A stretch of 64,000 nucleotides of DNA, taken from positions 16,216,922-16,280,921 of the forward strand of contig NC_092678.1 in NCBI RefSeq assembly GCF_964355755.1, in the 5' to 3' direction. Shown in pieces: positions 23,901 through 33,055 of the stretch; within the stretch, counting starts at the first letter, position 1, and each line of letters opens with the position of its first letter. Source of the stretch: Antedon mediterranea (lineage: Eukaryota; Echinodermata; Crinoidea; Comatulida; Antedonidae). The notes below the pieces were generated by a model. The model worked only from the letters and a program-made list of their open reading frames with translations, was not told the DNA's origin and did no database searches. A program made the translations under genes and the position numbers.

Positions 23901-25180
23901 ATGACACCTAAGAGTATATTTGCCATCTGATTGGTTGATTTGGTATTGTTCGTTTTTATTTTAAATCTATAAAACATATACTGTACAATACAGTAAACAC
24001 AATAGATTTTGAATGACCCAATAATCCTTAAAACAAAAAATTAGTTTCCATTGGGGTCCTAAAAAAGTGTTTTTTAAAACAACACAAAAACACTGTCAAA
24101 CCAAAAATGTTAATATCATGTGCCGTAAATAATGTTTTCCCATTTTAATGTACTATTTCACACACATTTTGTAATGGGCGTTCAAATACCAACCTATAGT
24201 GTGCACCGTCACTGTCTATAACTGCTATGCTTCCGTGTACATCATCAGTAGTGCCTATTCTAGCATTCAATTTATATAAGAGGACGAAGTTAACTATATG
24301 ATTGTATATTTTGGTTTTAATTAGGTTCCAACACACACAACAATGGAAACCCAGCTGGAGATGGGCAAGCTGGAGATGCAGGAGAAGGCAGAGGGGGTAA
24401 GATTCACAAACTGAATAGCTTTAAATTCTGTTAAATACCTGTGCCAAACATTCGACTTATCACTAAGTTTACCTGTGGCCATCTTATGCAATATACAATA
24501 ATTTTTATTGAAAACTTTTTACTGGATTCCCTCATAAAGCCACATTTTTTTGAAAAGCTTAGCACAAAATTCTAACTATAGAATTAGTTAATTATAATTA
24601 ATTTAATTAATAATTAAATAAATTAGTATTGAATTGTCATGATTGATAATTGTTTTACAATGCTGTTCTTTGTTACCCTCATTTCAAAACAAAACCAAAT
24701 CCCATCCCAAATTGAATAAATAAAAAAAAAAAAAAAAATAAAATAAACTTTGTAATTCTTTTTCATATTTTAGGTACAGACCGCAATAACATTGTGCAGA
24801 TAGCAGATGCCCTTGATAATTACCCTTTGCCCTTTGACATGACCAGCATGTGGCAGAACGCAAATGTCATCTGGATGCACACACAGGATTCCTCAGAAAC
24901 CCAACTGCCTGATATAGCAGCCGTTGATCTGGCCGTCAGTATGGCTTCTGCTGGATATTACCAATGTATGTCAGCGGCAACGTGCGGAGGTCAATCGGCC
25001 CAAAATAAAAACAAGATTAACAATCTGCTTGACAATGCGCCTGCTTCGTACAAAGGAGCATTGTTACAAATTAGCGCTGGTGAATATCATTACATGTGTA
25101 CGAGAAATAACAATTTTACCAATCGTAGTCAGAAAGGAATGCTGGTTGTTAAAGAAACAAATAATGCGAAAAAGAAATAA
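8962..25180 (+). CDS. DD3-3-like secreted protein, paralog B (complete, 12 coding exons, 682 aa)
   Basis: Exons: 8962-9102, 10207-10284, 15978-16170, 19554-19733, 20334-20526, 21366-21535, 21863-22112, 22723-22785, 23106-23263, 23707-23850, 24325-24396, 24774-25180. They total 2049 bp with consistent phase. Residues 1-16 ([16 protein letters not shown]) are a signal peptide; the mature end reads [17 protein letters not shown]. Family blocks follow, including [14 protein letters not shown] and the stretch [15 protein letters not shown], with many paired cysteines suggesting extracellular disulfides. The last third contains [17 protein letters not shown] (about residue 505) and [11 protein letters not shown] near residue 656, which resembles a cupredoxin-type beta sandwich lacking a complete copper site (inference). 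The C-terminus is lysine rich (NNAKKK). A good AG acceptor at 8923-8924 suggests an upstream noncoding exon. Introns 2 and 3 (5.7 and 3.4 kb) are filled by transposons. Family function is unknown; a secreted or extracellular-matrix role is only a guess. Confidence 0.92.
9839..9996. mobile_element. MITE family A, intact copy with TA target duplication
   Basis: A 158-bp foldback: AAGCTCTGTCTACACTATCA at the left end and its complement at the right, flanked by TA on both sides. The centre contains GACATCATCATG. It lies in intron 1 of DD3-3 paralog B. Confidence 0.88.
10395..10515. mobile_element. Foldback sequence with about 45-bp inverted arms
   Basis: TTTTGCATCAGGGAGTTG on the left is repeated inverted as CAACTCCCTGATGCAAAAG, and GTATTAAGCTACTGTAG as CACAGTAGTTTAATAC. 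A second tighter hairpin (TCATACTAAGTACATTTGAG and its complement) follows at 10676-10742. Confidence 0.6.
10578..10662 (+). repeat. tRNA-derived sequence (pseudo-tRNA or SINE head)
   Basis: It has an A-box-like TGGTCTAGAGG and a B-box GGTTCAAGTCC with a paired T stem (GTGGG/CCCAC), but the acceptor stem pairs poorly. It is not counted as a functional tRNA. A second, more degenerate tRNA-like stretch (AGTGGTCTAATGG) lies at 10930-11005. Confidence 0.45.
11370..12990. repeat. About 220-bp tandem satellite (four diverged units) interrupted by a MITE
   Basis: Units share TATCAAATATCTTTATATAA, TTGTTGCAG, TTCTAGTGCATTTGATC and AACAAAACTT blocks at roughly 220-bp spacing from 11370 to 12010. A further unit continues at 12810-12980, beyond the family E element at 12105-12710. 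It lies in intron 2 of DD3-3 paralog B. Confidence 0.7.
12105..12710. mobile_element. MITE family E (CCAATTTACACAGAC ends)
   Basis: The left end GCCAATTTACACAGACACAG and the right end CTCGTCTGTGTAAATTGGCC form an inverted pair, with subterminal GCGGTAACGG repeats on both sides. A second, shorter relative is at 46880-47050. Confidence 0.75.
13305..13345 (+). repeat. tRNA-Ser/Leu-like A-box fragment
   Basis: TTGGCCGAGTGGTTGAGACA resembles the 5' half of a class II tRNA, as in the SINE family below. No B-box follows. Confidence 0.35.
15140..15495 (-). mobile_element. 3' end of a non-LTR retrotransposon ORF
   Basis: The minus-strand frame reads [18 protein letters not shown] and [20 protein letters not shown], then [12 protein letters not shown]. 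This is typical of the C-terminal end of endonuclease/reverse-transcriptase ORFs of LINE-type elements. It is followed on that strand by a (GAT)n tail at 15145-15161. The 5' part is missing, as expected for truncated insertion. It sits antisense in intron 2 of DD3-3 paralog B. Confidence 0.75.
16305..18632. mobile_element. Non-autonomous DNA transposon family F, long copy (2.3 kb)
   Basis: Ends read AGGTTTCGCAATCTTACGAA and the near-complement (TTCGTAAGGTTGCGAAACCT) extending about 45 bp, flanked by TA. The outermost about 250 bp on each side match the shorter copy at 60190-60625. The 1.8-kb middle is extra and includes a LINE-like tail (ATATCATATC repeats, 16555-16595) and a hairpin CTAGATGGTACGC...GCGTACCATCTAG at 18359-18397. 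It has no ORF and lies in intron 3 of DD3-3 paralog B. Confidence 0.78.
18985..19480. repeat. Minisatellite TTAGGTATCTAATGCATATTCA split by a SINE
   Basis: Units of about 21-26 bp occur at 18988-19035 and again at 19362-19470. The SINE copy between them splits the array and itself carries three tandem copies of GCTCGGCCACTCACTCGCTT at 19287-19358. Confidence 0.8.
19059..19360 (-). mobile_element. tRNA-derived SINE, copy 1
   Basis: Read on the minus strand it starts with a tRNA-Ser-like head (A-box TGGCCGAGC, B-box GGTTCGAGGC). The body contains GTACACCCATCTAGC, GCACTTTAAAGAACC and GGGGTTACCCCGGTG. The same body is found at 35917-36213 and 40549-40868. Confidence 0.8.
19795..20290. repeat. 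ATTGAATAAG-rich degenerate tandem repeat
   Basis: Two and a half copies of a roughly 190-bp unit (TACCTGAAAATGGA, AGATAAAATAA, AATTTAACAGT, CAATCTGATTGAATAAGG), themselves built from short TTGAATAAG motifs. The array fills intron 4 of DD3-3 paralog B. Confidence 0.7.
20709..20815. mobile_element. MITE family A, short degenerate copy
   Basis: TTTTTCTACACCATCAAACTT and GATGTGCCCATAATATGG match the family A ends and core; it is internally deleted. It lies in intron 5 of DD3-3 paralog B. Confidence 0.6.
20891..21262. mobile_element. TIR element with about 50-bp arms
   Basis: CTATCCAATTAAGCCAGAAA at 20921 is repeated inverted (TTTCTGGCTTAATTGGATAA) at 21208, with CACCCTGGAGGCATTATTTT mirrored at the outer ends. 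The interior has no ORF. It lies in intron 5 of DD3-3 paralog B. Confidence 0.72.
22150..22300. repeat. Fragment of an 'ATTCGATTAAACGCCCG' repeat
   Basis: TTATTCGATTAAACGCCCGC followed by AATAAACCCC and, further on, TCCTCGAATAAACTCTC suggest one decayed short dispersed repeat. Boundaries are not resolved. Confidence 0.4.
23280..23536 (+). repeat. Tandem duplication of about 130 bp in a DD3-3 intron
   Basis: Two copies share TACTAAATGGAAAA, TTTAATGGTACTATTTAAT and GTACTATTGCAC. The duplication is intronic (intron 9 of paralog B). Confidence 0.7.
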
Positions 25181-25211
25181 GTATTTAACTCATCATTATA
25201 ATAATAATAAT

Positions 25212-25217
25212 AATAAA
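25212..25217 (+). promoter_or_regulatory. Candidate poly(A) signal of DD3-3 paralog B
   Basis: AATAAA 32 bp after the stop codon, within a (TAA)n run; another AATAAA is at 25242-25247. Which is used is unknown. Confidence 0.4.
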
Positions 25218-25249
25218 ATCTTTATTTTTGCAAAGTATTGTAATAAAAA

Positions 25250-27341
25250 TTAAAATCAAGGTTAAAAAAAAAATCAAAATGTTAGTCTTTAAAGATTTTA
25301 AGGGTATTTGAATTTTTCAGATTATTGTTTAGGTAATTCCACGGTTGAGCGTCACGATATGTTAAACTTCTTTTTTTATATTCTGTATTTGGCTTGGGTA
25401 GGTAAACGTTGTTTGTTGACCTTGTGTTGTATTCGTTCTGCCTTTGTAAAATCCTATTTCTTAAATAATTCTGTGGTAGAGAAGAGGATCAGTCATAATT
25501 AATGTTAGTACCATAGCAAGTCGAATACTGTCTTGATAAATGTCCAGATAGAACACTTTTTTATGACAATTTACTACCCTTCGATGTTAATTTTACAAAC
25601 AACCACCACCCAGAAAAGTATACCTTAGGACACTTATTCCTCGGAAAGCGAGGTTGGTAATTGTCCTGGGAAATTTTTCTGGAAAACCTTGACAATTTTA
25701 TTTTTGAAGCCTAGGTTTATACTAAGGAAAAAAATGTCATGAGCTATATCATCACTGCTAGTTGAGATTAGTCACTTAATTTTTGACCGTAAAAGTCTAT
25801 CATGGAAAACTTGATTTTGATTGAAATTTGAACATTGAAAAGAAGTGCCTTATGTTGATTGTTTATAATAAGTAGCGAATCTGGAGAATTGACTTCATTT
25901 TATATACCAAATAATTTGTTTACAAAATGTTTTATATGGCGTTAGTTAGTTGTAAGATTAATAATATGTAAATATGGGAAATTATTTTTATAAAATTGGT
26001 AACAAATTGTAGGCCTAGTAGGAGCAATATTATTATTATTATTTTATTTTTAATTATGTTTATATATACAGTATTTTTAAACAAATGTTTTTTTAGGTAT
26101 TTGTGGTATATATTTTTTATTGTATTTTTTTTTATTTAGAAAAGTGTATGCAATTTAATGTATTATTGGCTGCTGGTGTAAAAAAAAGTGTGTCGTTCTC
26201 AAAATAATATGGTAGCGATATGCTTAAATATGGTAGTAATATGACATCATCATGTCCATGTATAGGCACATCACATTTTTTTGTCACATAAAGTTTGATT
26301 GTGTAGACAGCTGGGCTTAAGGAATCTAACCAATTAATGTTTTTTCATAATTTTAATTATATAAATATTATTTTTCTAAATGAATGTTATAAACAGTAAT
26401 ATTAGATGTAGCAGCAATTATTGGTTTACACTATTTCCAGAATTTAATAAGAAAACACAAAGGTATATACTAGTTTAGGTTTTAGAAGACGCTTTTCATC
26501 TTGGCACATATGGCGTGCCATACGTACACTTGAGTTGAATTTCAGACAAAAATATCAAAACATACAGTACTCCATGTTGAAAACATGCCATTGAACATGT
26601 GTGTATTTTATTGACTAAAGTAGATACACTTTCTTATTTAAATTTGTTCAGTGAAAATTTCGAATATTTTCATCATAAATATGTTTCCATTACTGTAGGC
26701 CTACTATGATGTAGTATAGTATCAGCAGCGTAGTGTCGAGACCCTTTGTTTGGACAAGCTGTATATTTTAGACATAATATATTTATACGTAGGCCTATTA
26801 CTCTTCTAATAGGGATGTTTAAAAATTTACAATGAAATAAGTAGTTCCAATGGTCGATGTATCAGAAATTTGTCTGCTCAAAGACGGTGTCAAAATTATA
26901 CAACAAAAAAACTAGTAGGCGGAAATTGCATCCACTTGTAGTTTTAGGGGAAATTTAATGGGTTTTTTTTAAATATCAGTTAAAACTAACATTCCACTTT
27001 TATATTTTAAACTTTCGCACGTCAGTACTTATCTTATAGTTGTGCAGCTTATGTCAAGTGGCGTATTCTTGAATATATATTGTATACTACGTCATGCAGT
27101 AAACCTATTTACAAAGAGTGTATTTTAAATTGCAAAATTCCGCTCTGCCGGTTCAGACGGTCGGAAGTCTTTTTAAATACAATTTTCTATACTAACTTCT
27201 TGTTTGATTTGTTGTGATTATTTTGTTTGTTTGACTTAAATAACTTTCTATTAGTATTACACCCATAATATAGGCGGCAGATCCAATATAAAAGATAGTA
27301 GGCAAAGTTCTTTCAGCAATTAATTTTCCCGTTTTTACCTA
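25250..27341. other. Intergenic DNA between DD3-3 paralog B and the EGF-like gene
   Basis: AT-rich sequence without a recognisable exon. It contains a decayed family A MITE at about 26195-26322 (GACATCATCATGTCCATG, AAGTTTGATTGTGTAGACAG). Confidence 0.5.
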
Positions 27342-27673
27342 AAGCTTGGTTCCCACTAGCGACGCAACGCAAGGACGTAACGCAACGTCCAATCACAAGC
27401 GATGGGTTTTAGTCGAACTGTCGCTTCTCCTTGGTCAACTCGCTTGCGTTGCCTCTTCGTCCTTAAAGCGTGGTTCCCACTAGCGACGCAACACAAGGAC
27501 GTAACGCAACGCAAGTGAATTGACCAATCACAAGCGATGACTTATTCGTTTGTGTTTGAACTGTCTATAACTTCGCTTGTCATTGGTTAAAACGCTTGCG
27601 TTGCGTTTACGTCCTTGCGTTACGTTCTAGTGGGAACCAAGCTTTACGTTGCGCCCTAGTGGGAACCAAGCTT
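27342..27673. mobile_element. MITE family B, self-nested pair
   Basis: The outer copy starts AAGCTTGGTTCCCACTAGCG and ends CCTAGTGGGAACCAAGCTT. The inner copy, 27466-27644, starts AAGCGTGGTTCCCACTAGCG, ends CTAGTGGGAACCAAGCTT, and is flanked by TA on both sides within the outer copy's right arm. Arms are rich in GCGTTGCG/CGCAACGC. Confidence 0.88.
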
Positions 27674-28312
27674 GAACTGGATCCTTCATTGCGACTCATG
27701 ATATTGTCATTCATGAAAGACATATTCACTGAGAGATTCCCTCTTTTATTTTCGTTTTTCCATAAAGTGGAAGGAATAAACAACATGGTTTCTGTGCAGA
27801 ATTATGGATCGGACCTCATACCAAATTATATCGCCACTTTATATAACAATCTTTAACTTGACAAGAGCAATGACAATATACAGCAGAAAAGACAAGCGTC
27901 TTTAATAACTTTGAAAGAAATGTTGATGAACTTTGACACAATCAACGATCAAATCCAGAACCGGAATCACGCATGTGCATACATCAGTTTTTTTAACTTT
28001 TTTTTAACTTGTTTAAGTTTTTTTTACCTCAAGGAATCCAATGGAAATAAACCTGAGTTATTAGTTTTCTTGGAAGATCCTGATCGAAATCACCTTTTCT
28101 CCCCCTTTTTATCTCTTTTGTAAGATTTTTTAATGGTTTTTAAATATTTTACAAATATTTTAAACTTTGTTTTTTATACGGTTTTAGATGTTTTAAAATA
28201 GTTTTATCATTGTTTTATATGTTGTTTTTATACTGTTTTATTCATGAACCTTTTTTACTTGTTTTTATGTGATTTTGATCAAATAAATGAATGAATGAAT
28301 GAATGAAATACA
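27674..28312 (+). mobile_element. Possible LINE 3' end with (TGAA)n tail
   Basis: A T-rich stretch ends in ATCAAATAAATGAATGAATG repeats at 28278-28308, the pattern of a non-LTR retrotransposon tail. The upstream sequence gives only short, unrecognised frames. Confidence 0.4.
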
Positions 28313-28783
28313 AATTCAAGAACTAATACTGAGCTGATGTAGGATGCTCGAAATAAGTCTATTATCAGAAACATCTGGGGATTCTGCAAAATTGTTTCAA
28401 ACGCGCGCGATTGATTATCCAAACTATTGCTTGTGATTGGTCAATTCACCTGCGGCTCCCAACCAAATACAAATAGGCCTACCTCAAGAAAACAGTTTAT
28501 TTATTTATTTTTTAATTTCACAGCAAAAATTAACAAACTTATCCAAACATTGTTTATAGCCTATATGGATAGATTTTTGTCATTTGATTGGAGGATTTGG
28601 ATCACAATCATTCGCTGTTAGGCCTACATTCGCTACTACATTCAAACATTACGTCATCAAATCTAGAGTGACGTGTTTGTTTGCGTTTTTCTAAACACAC
28701 GTAAGTATATGTTCTAACTATTAACATTCAACAAGTAACATTATTATACTACAAACGTCTGGAATAAACGTCTGGAATTACGA

Positions 28784-31484
28784 CTAATCGAACTGGTAGT
28801 AGTCATTGTAATTTCGCTCATCATAGTCCTTCTTTGTTTCACGTTCCTCCGCTACATCGAGTAGAAGGTCCAAAAGCCTCTTGTTAAATGGGTTAAAGTA
28901 GTTTAGGTCTTGAAACATAACTTGAAAAAACAGGAAAATAATTTGTTATATGAAAAGAAATGTTGGTATCATGATATAAACAGTATTTAGTATGATAATT
29001 ATCATCTTTAATTCATGGTACACAAAACTATTTTACAGTAGGCCTAATAATCTTCTTTATTAATTATTATCAATACATTTATTATCAATAATTTTATTAT
29101 ATGAATTAAAGATGCCAAACTGAGATGAGAGTGCATCGTCTTTGGGTTGTTATTAGTCAATACAGTTTTTTTTATAGGCCTACGTAATTTTAGTTGCTAA
29201 GGACCAGAGATTCAGAAATAAAAGATTGAATTGAATTGAATTGAAAATTATCAAAGTTTCCTTTGGGGTTGGGCTTGATGTGGTGTCAATGAAGAGTGGA
29301 CGAACGTATACTGAAAAAACGCCGATCGTTGAGTTAATTCAGTATTAGGATTGTATTTGAATATTAACAATGTTCAATGTAATAACAATGATCGTAGGCC
29401 TAATTAGTTTGGTGGTAATAATGAACATGGCTTACTTAGCTTGGGTGTCACGAAACCTAAGACCACGAAAGCTAAGACCCCCAAAGACCTAAGATCACGA
29501 AAGCTAAGACCCAAGACCTAAGATTACAAATATTTATCTTTCGCACCTGCCTTGTATTTTAACTCCAAACATTTATTCTGAATACCACACCTTAGAATTG
29601 GCACTTTCATGAAAAAGAATCACATAAAAAGTAACAAATACATTTTTAAATTGATGATTTTACAGACGTTTTTCTCGCACACAAAATGACTAGCCTACAG
29701 TACAGTAGGCCTACCCCATGTTCAATGTTTTTGTTTCTATGGAACGTCAAAAGAGCAAACATTATATAGAGGGCTGAAAACTCTGTGGAGTCCATCTACA
29801 GTGTGGATGGAACAATGTAAAATTAAAATTGTAATGATAATAGTATAATCATGCAAGTACGAAGAAATAAATACTGGCAAATAAATTTTAATTTAAAAAT
29901 CATGATAAGTTTTTTTGTTTCGTTTTCTTTCTGTTTTTATACTTGTACTATTATTGTTGCTCTTTTGGCGCTCTATAGAAACAAAAACATTGAGCATGGG
30001 GAGCTCGAGAAGTTAACATTACAGTATACAAAGAAACACATCTGTAAAATCATCAATTTAAAGGATTTATTTATTTGTTATTATGTGTTTCTCCTTCTGA
30101 AAGTACAATTATAAGTCCTAATTTTAAAGTGTGGTGTTCAGGATAAAGTTAGTCAACAAATTTGGAGTCAAAATACAAGAAAGGCAGGTGCGTAAGAAAA
30201 ACATCCTCTGAACCAACACAATGGAGTAAATATATACCAACAAACAACCCGTCAAGTTTGTTTGTTGTAAAGAAAAAATATACATTTACTCAACGGGCGA
30301 AAATAATGTGAGTTTATCTATGTTTTGCGGTAGTATTAAATTATATTTATGGTAATAAATTAAACCTACTGTGTTTAAAATTATGTATGTATAAACAAGT
30401 ATTGTTTTTAAGCTGTAGTATATCTTAGTATTTGTAATCTTAGGTGTTGGGTCTTAGCTTTCGTGATCTTAGGTCTTAGGGGGTCTTAGCTTTCGTGGTC
30501 TTAGGTTTCGTGACACCCTACTTAGCTTGGTGGTAATAATAATGGTCATGGTCTACTAAGTCTGGTGGTGATACTAATAATCATAGGCCTACTTAGTTTG
30601 GTGGTAATAATAATTATCATGGCCTACTTAGCTTGGTGGTAATAATAATGATCAAAGACCTACTTAGTTTGGTGGTAATAATAATGATTATGGCCTACTT
30701 AGTTTGCTGGCAATCATGTCCTACTTTAGTTTGGTGGTAATAACGATCATAGGCCTACTTAGTTTGGTAGTAATAATAATGATGAGCATGGCCTACTTAT
30801 GTTGGTGGTAATAATAATGATCATGGCCTACTTAGTTTGTTGCAATATGTGCCTGTCCATTTGATTTCGCCCCGTGCGTTTGGTGTGCATTCACACGCGT
30901 ATTCTGTTTCTCCACTTTCAGTCTCTACTGATACACAATCTCCGTTGATGCAACCACCGCACTGATCTGTACCATAATAAAAACAAAATTAGAAATAGAT
31001 AATTTAACATCGCCAGATATGTAGGCCGAAATTGCTAATCCTATTTTGGATTGAAATTGTATTTCGAAAAAGATGGGATGAAGGTTGATCAACATCAAAC
31101 GTCCAACGTCACCATCAATCCTTCTCTCTGATGAACTAAATAATATTACTAAAACAATAATATAGAGCAAGAGTCTGTCCCGATCATAGAACCATGGGCT
31201 TAATGTAGGCCTATTTCGTCTTGACATTTCTAAATTACCCTACTCTGATTGTTTACTTTTTTTTTAAATTAAAATCTTCAATTTTTGGATTGTTATGTAA
31301 AAAGGAGAGAATGTATAAAACGTGTAAACAAAATGTATAAGAAAATACCTCATTTTTAGAAAACAGTTTAATACTAACTCGGTAGAAAAATAGTTGGCTA
31401 TTTACCTGAATTCCTGCTTGATTTAATCACGTAACTATAAGAAATCGTCACAAGAACCAAAACCAAACACAGCGTGATTTTCAT
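28784..31484 (-). CDS. Small secreted EGF-like domain protein (3 exons, 116 aa)
   Basis: Exons 31406-31484, 30832-30966 and 28784-28920 join in phase (1, 1) into one reading frame ending TAG. Residues 1-18 (MKITLCLVLVLVTISYSY) form a signal peptide. Exon 2 encodes six cysteines in EGF order: QCGGCINGDC, then YACEC, then WTGTYC, with the C4-x-C5 spacing and the Gly before C6 that EGF domains show. The C1-C2 and C2-C3 loops are short. Exon 3 encodes a charged tail (FNKRLLDLLLDVAEERETKK) ending in a Tyr/Asp-rich stretch NYNDYYQFD. No transmembrane segment is seen, so a secreted ligand or modulator is plausible; I cannot name an ortholog. The donor of intron 2 (TAA|GTAGGC) is weak and is repeated through an adjoining minisatellite. 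A likely 5' UTR acceptor (TTTCTTGTAG) lies just upstream of the start codon. Confidence 0.72.
29222..29252 (+). repeat. (TTGAA)n tail-like microsatellite
   Basis: AAAGATTGAATTGAATTGAA in intron 2 of the EGF-like gene; it resembles a retroelement tail, but no body is recognised upstream. Confidence 0.4.
29395..30845. repeat. 33-bp minisatellite carrying splice-donor copies, interrupted by a TIR element
   Basis: Units of roughly 33 bp (CCTACTTAGTTTGGTGGTAA, then TAATAATGATCATGG) run from about 30519 to 30845, with one to two units left of 29443. Read on the minus strand, each unit carries AAACTAAGTAGGCC, identical to the exon 2 donor junction of the EGF-like gene at 30830-30836. Confidence 0.82.
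29443..30518. mobile_element. TIR element (GGGTGTCACGAAACC ends) inserted in the minisatellite
   Basis: GGGTGTCACGAAACCTAAGA at the left end and its complement at the right end. The arms extend about 80 bp with repeated ACGAAAGCTAAGAC motifs. TACTTAGCTT flanks both sides, but the host is a tandem repeat, so this may not be a true target duplication. The interior has no significant ORF. Confidence 0.8.
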
Positions 31485-33055
31485 TTTTGCTTTTTGCTAC
31501 AAGAAAATGAAGTTATTATTAAAACTCTCGAAATTAGAATTTCTGTTTTTTTAAAGACAGAACTAGCTGGTCTACAAATCACGTCAATTGGAATCTGTTT
31601 TTAAAAGACAGAATTTGGTCTACACATCGTGGGAAACAAAATTAATTGATTCAATTAATATAAAAAAAAAAGTAAGACTAAATTACTAACTTCACCTGAA
31701 CAACTAATCCTCAAATTGTTATGAACGCTATATATTGCTTCCACAGGACCAACTAACTGTTCTGTCTACTTCTTCACCGATATTTAACTTTGATGAACCA
31801 ACAGACATCTCATATCTATTTACAGAACCTCTAAGTTGTTGCTGCAGTTTGTTCCCATATAAAAAATAATTCAATTATGTAAATGTTGAACACTAGTTCG
31901 GTAAACATACAGTCGCCTATGTGCAAACCAGAAAATCAAACATACAATAGCCTCCTATTCTGTCTATTCTTCTCCTACCATTTTACACTTAAAACTTGAT
32001 CAACAGTGGTGGGCCAATATGAGTGGTATGAGTGCATTTTAGTGTTTTCTGATCAAATAACGCCCACTGTATGTTGACCCAGTAATCATAATGGATTTAT
32101 TTTTGTCTGACTTTTCATAATATTGGAATCAACAGGTTTTGTTTGTACCCATAGAAGTATTAAAGAAGAGAGTCAACTACTGTACAACATAAAAATCACA
32201 TGTCAGGTAGAAAGCCATCATGGAAAAGTTCCTTGGTCATGAATAAAAACAAATTTCGGCATAAAATGCACAATCTGACTGCATTTTCCTATTTTCTGTA
32301 TTCGTTGTCTGAATTTTGGTTTTGCTCAAAGGTACCTGATTCTTCGGCTGTCGTTAGATAGATCATAACTGACTATTGAAAGTCAACTAATTACAAATTA
32401 GGAGAAATTACATTTCAACAACCAAAACATAGAGTTCATTAGGGGGGATTATGTTCGACATTTGACCAATTGACCTTAAAAATAGTGTCCCTGCTTTGCC
32501 CCCCATGATTTCGATTTAGCCTTCTTATCTCTGGTTTATACGGGCAGTATAATGGTACCGGTAACTTAAGATGTTATCTCAACAAGGCCTTCAAAATGGT
32601 TGCAGACAAAAGCATTTAATAATATTATATTCAAATCAAAAGACAATGAATCGTCAATTAAATGTTGAGATTGAAGCTATTTAAGAGCATTCATAATAAT
32701 AGTGTAAAGGTCCTTTGGGGAAAGGATATTACCTCAGCTAGGCCTACATAAGTAATACAATTGAGACCAATTTGTTCCTTGTTTAACTTAACTTCAGTCA
32801 AGAGAAGATATTTGATTGGTTGATAATTTATATAAATTCCCAATATTCACTCCTTAAATAGCGCCACGTTAATCAGTGTACCGTGAACATATACGGATTT
32901 TAATACCATAAACAATGCGATTTAGTTTCAAATTATTGCGATGACACTCGACATGTTAAGTGTTTTTCTTCGTGGGATATTGCAGAAATTTTATTGTACA
33001 AAGACATAATTTTAAGTTATTGTTTATTCAAACTCGAACACGGCGAGCTAACATC
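31485..33055. other. Intergenic DNA between the EGF-like and CD225 genes
   Basis: No coding exon recognised. A small direct duplication (GACAGAACTAGCTGGTCTAC / GACAGAATTTGGTCTACAC) lies at 31540-31635. The two genes are divergently oriented, so promoters for both are expected here. Confidence 0.5.

Noticed and set aside
32960-33055. N-terminal extension of the CD225 protein
   Set aside because: The open frame begins at a GTG; the first ATG in frame is 33056, which fits the family's short variable N-terminus.
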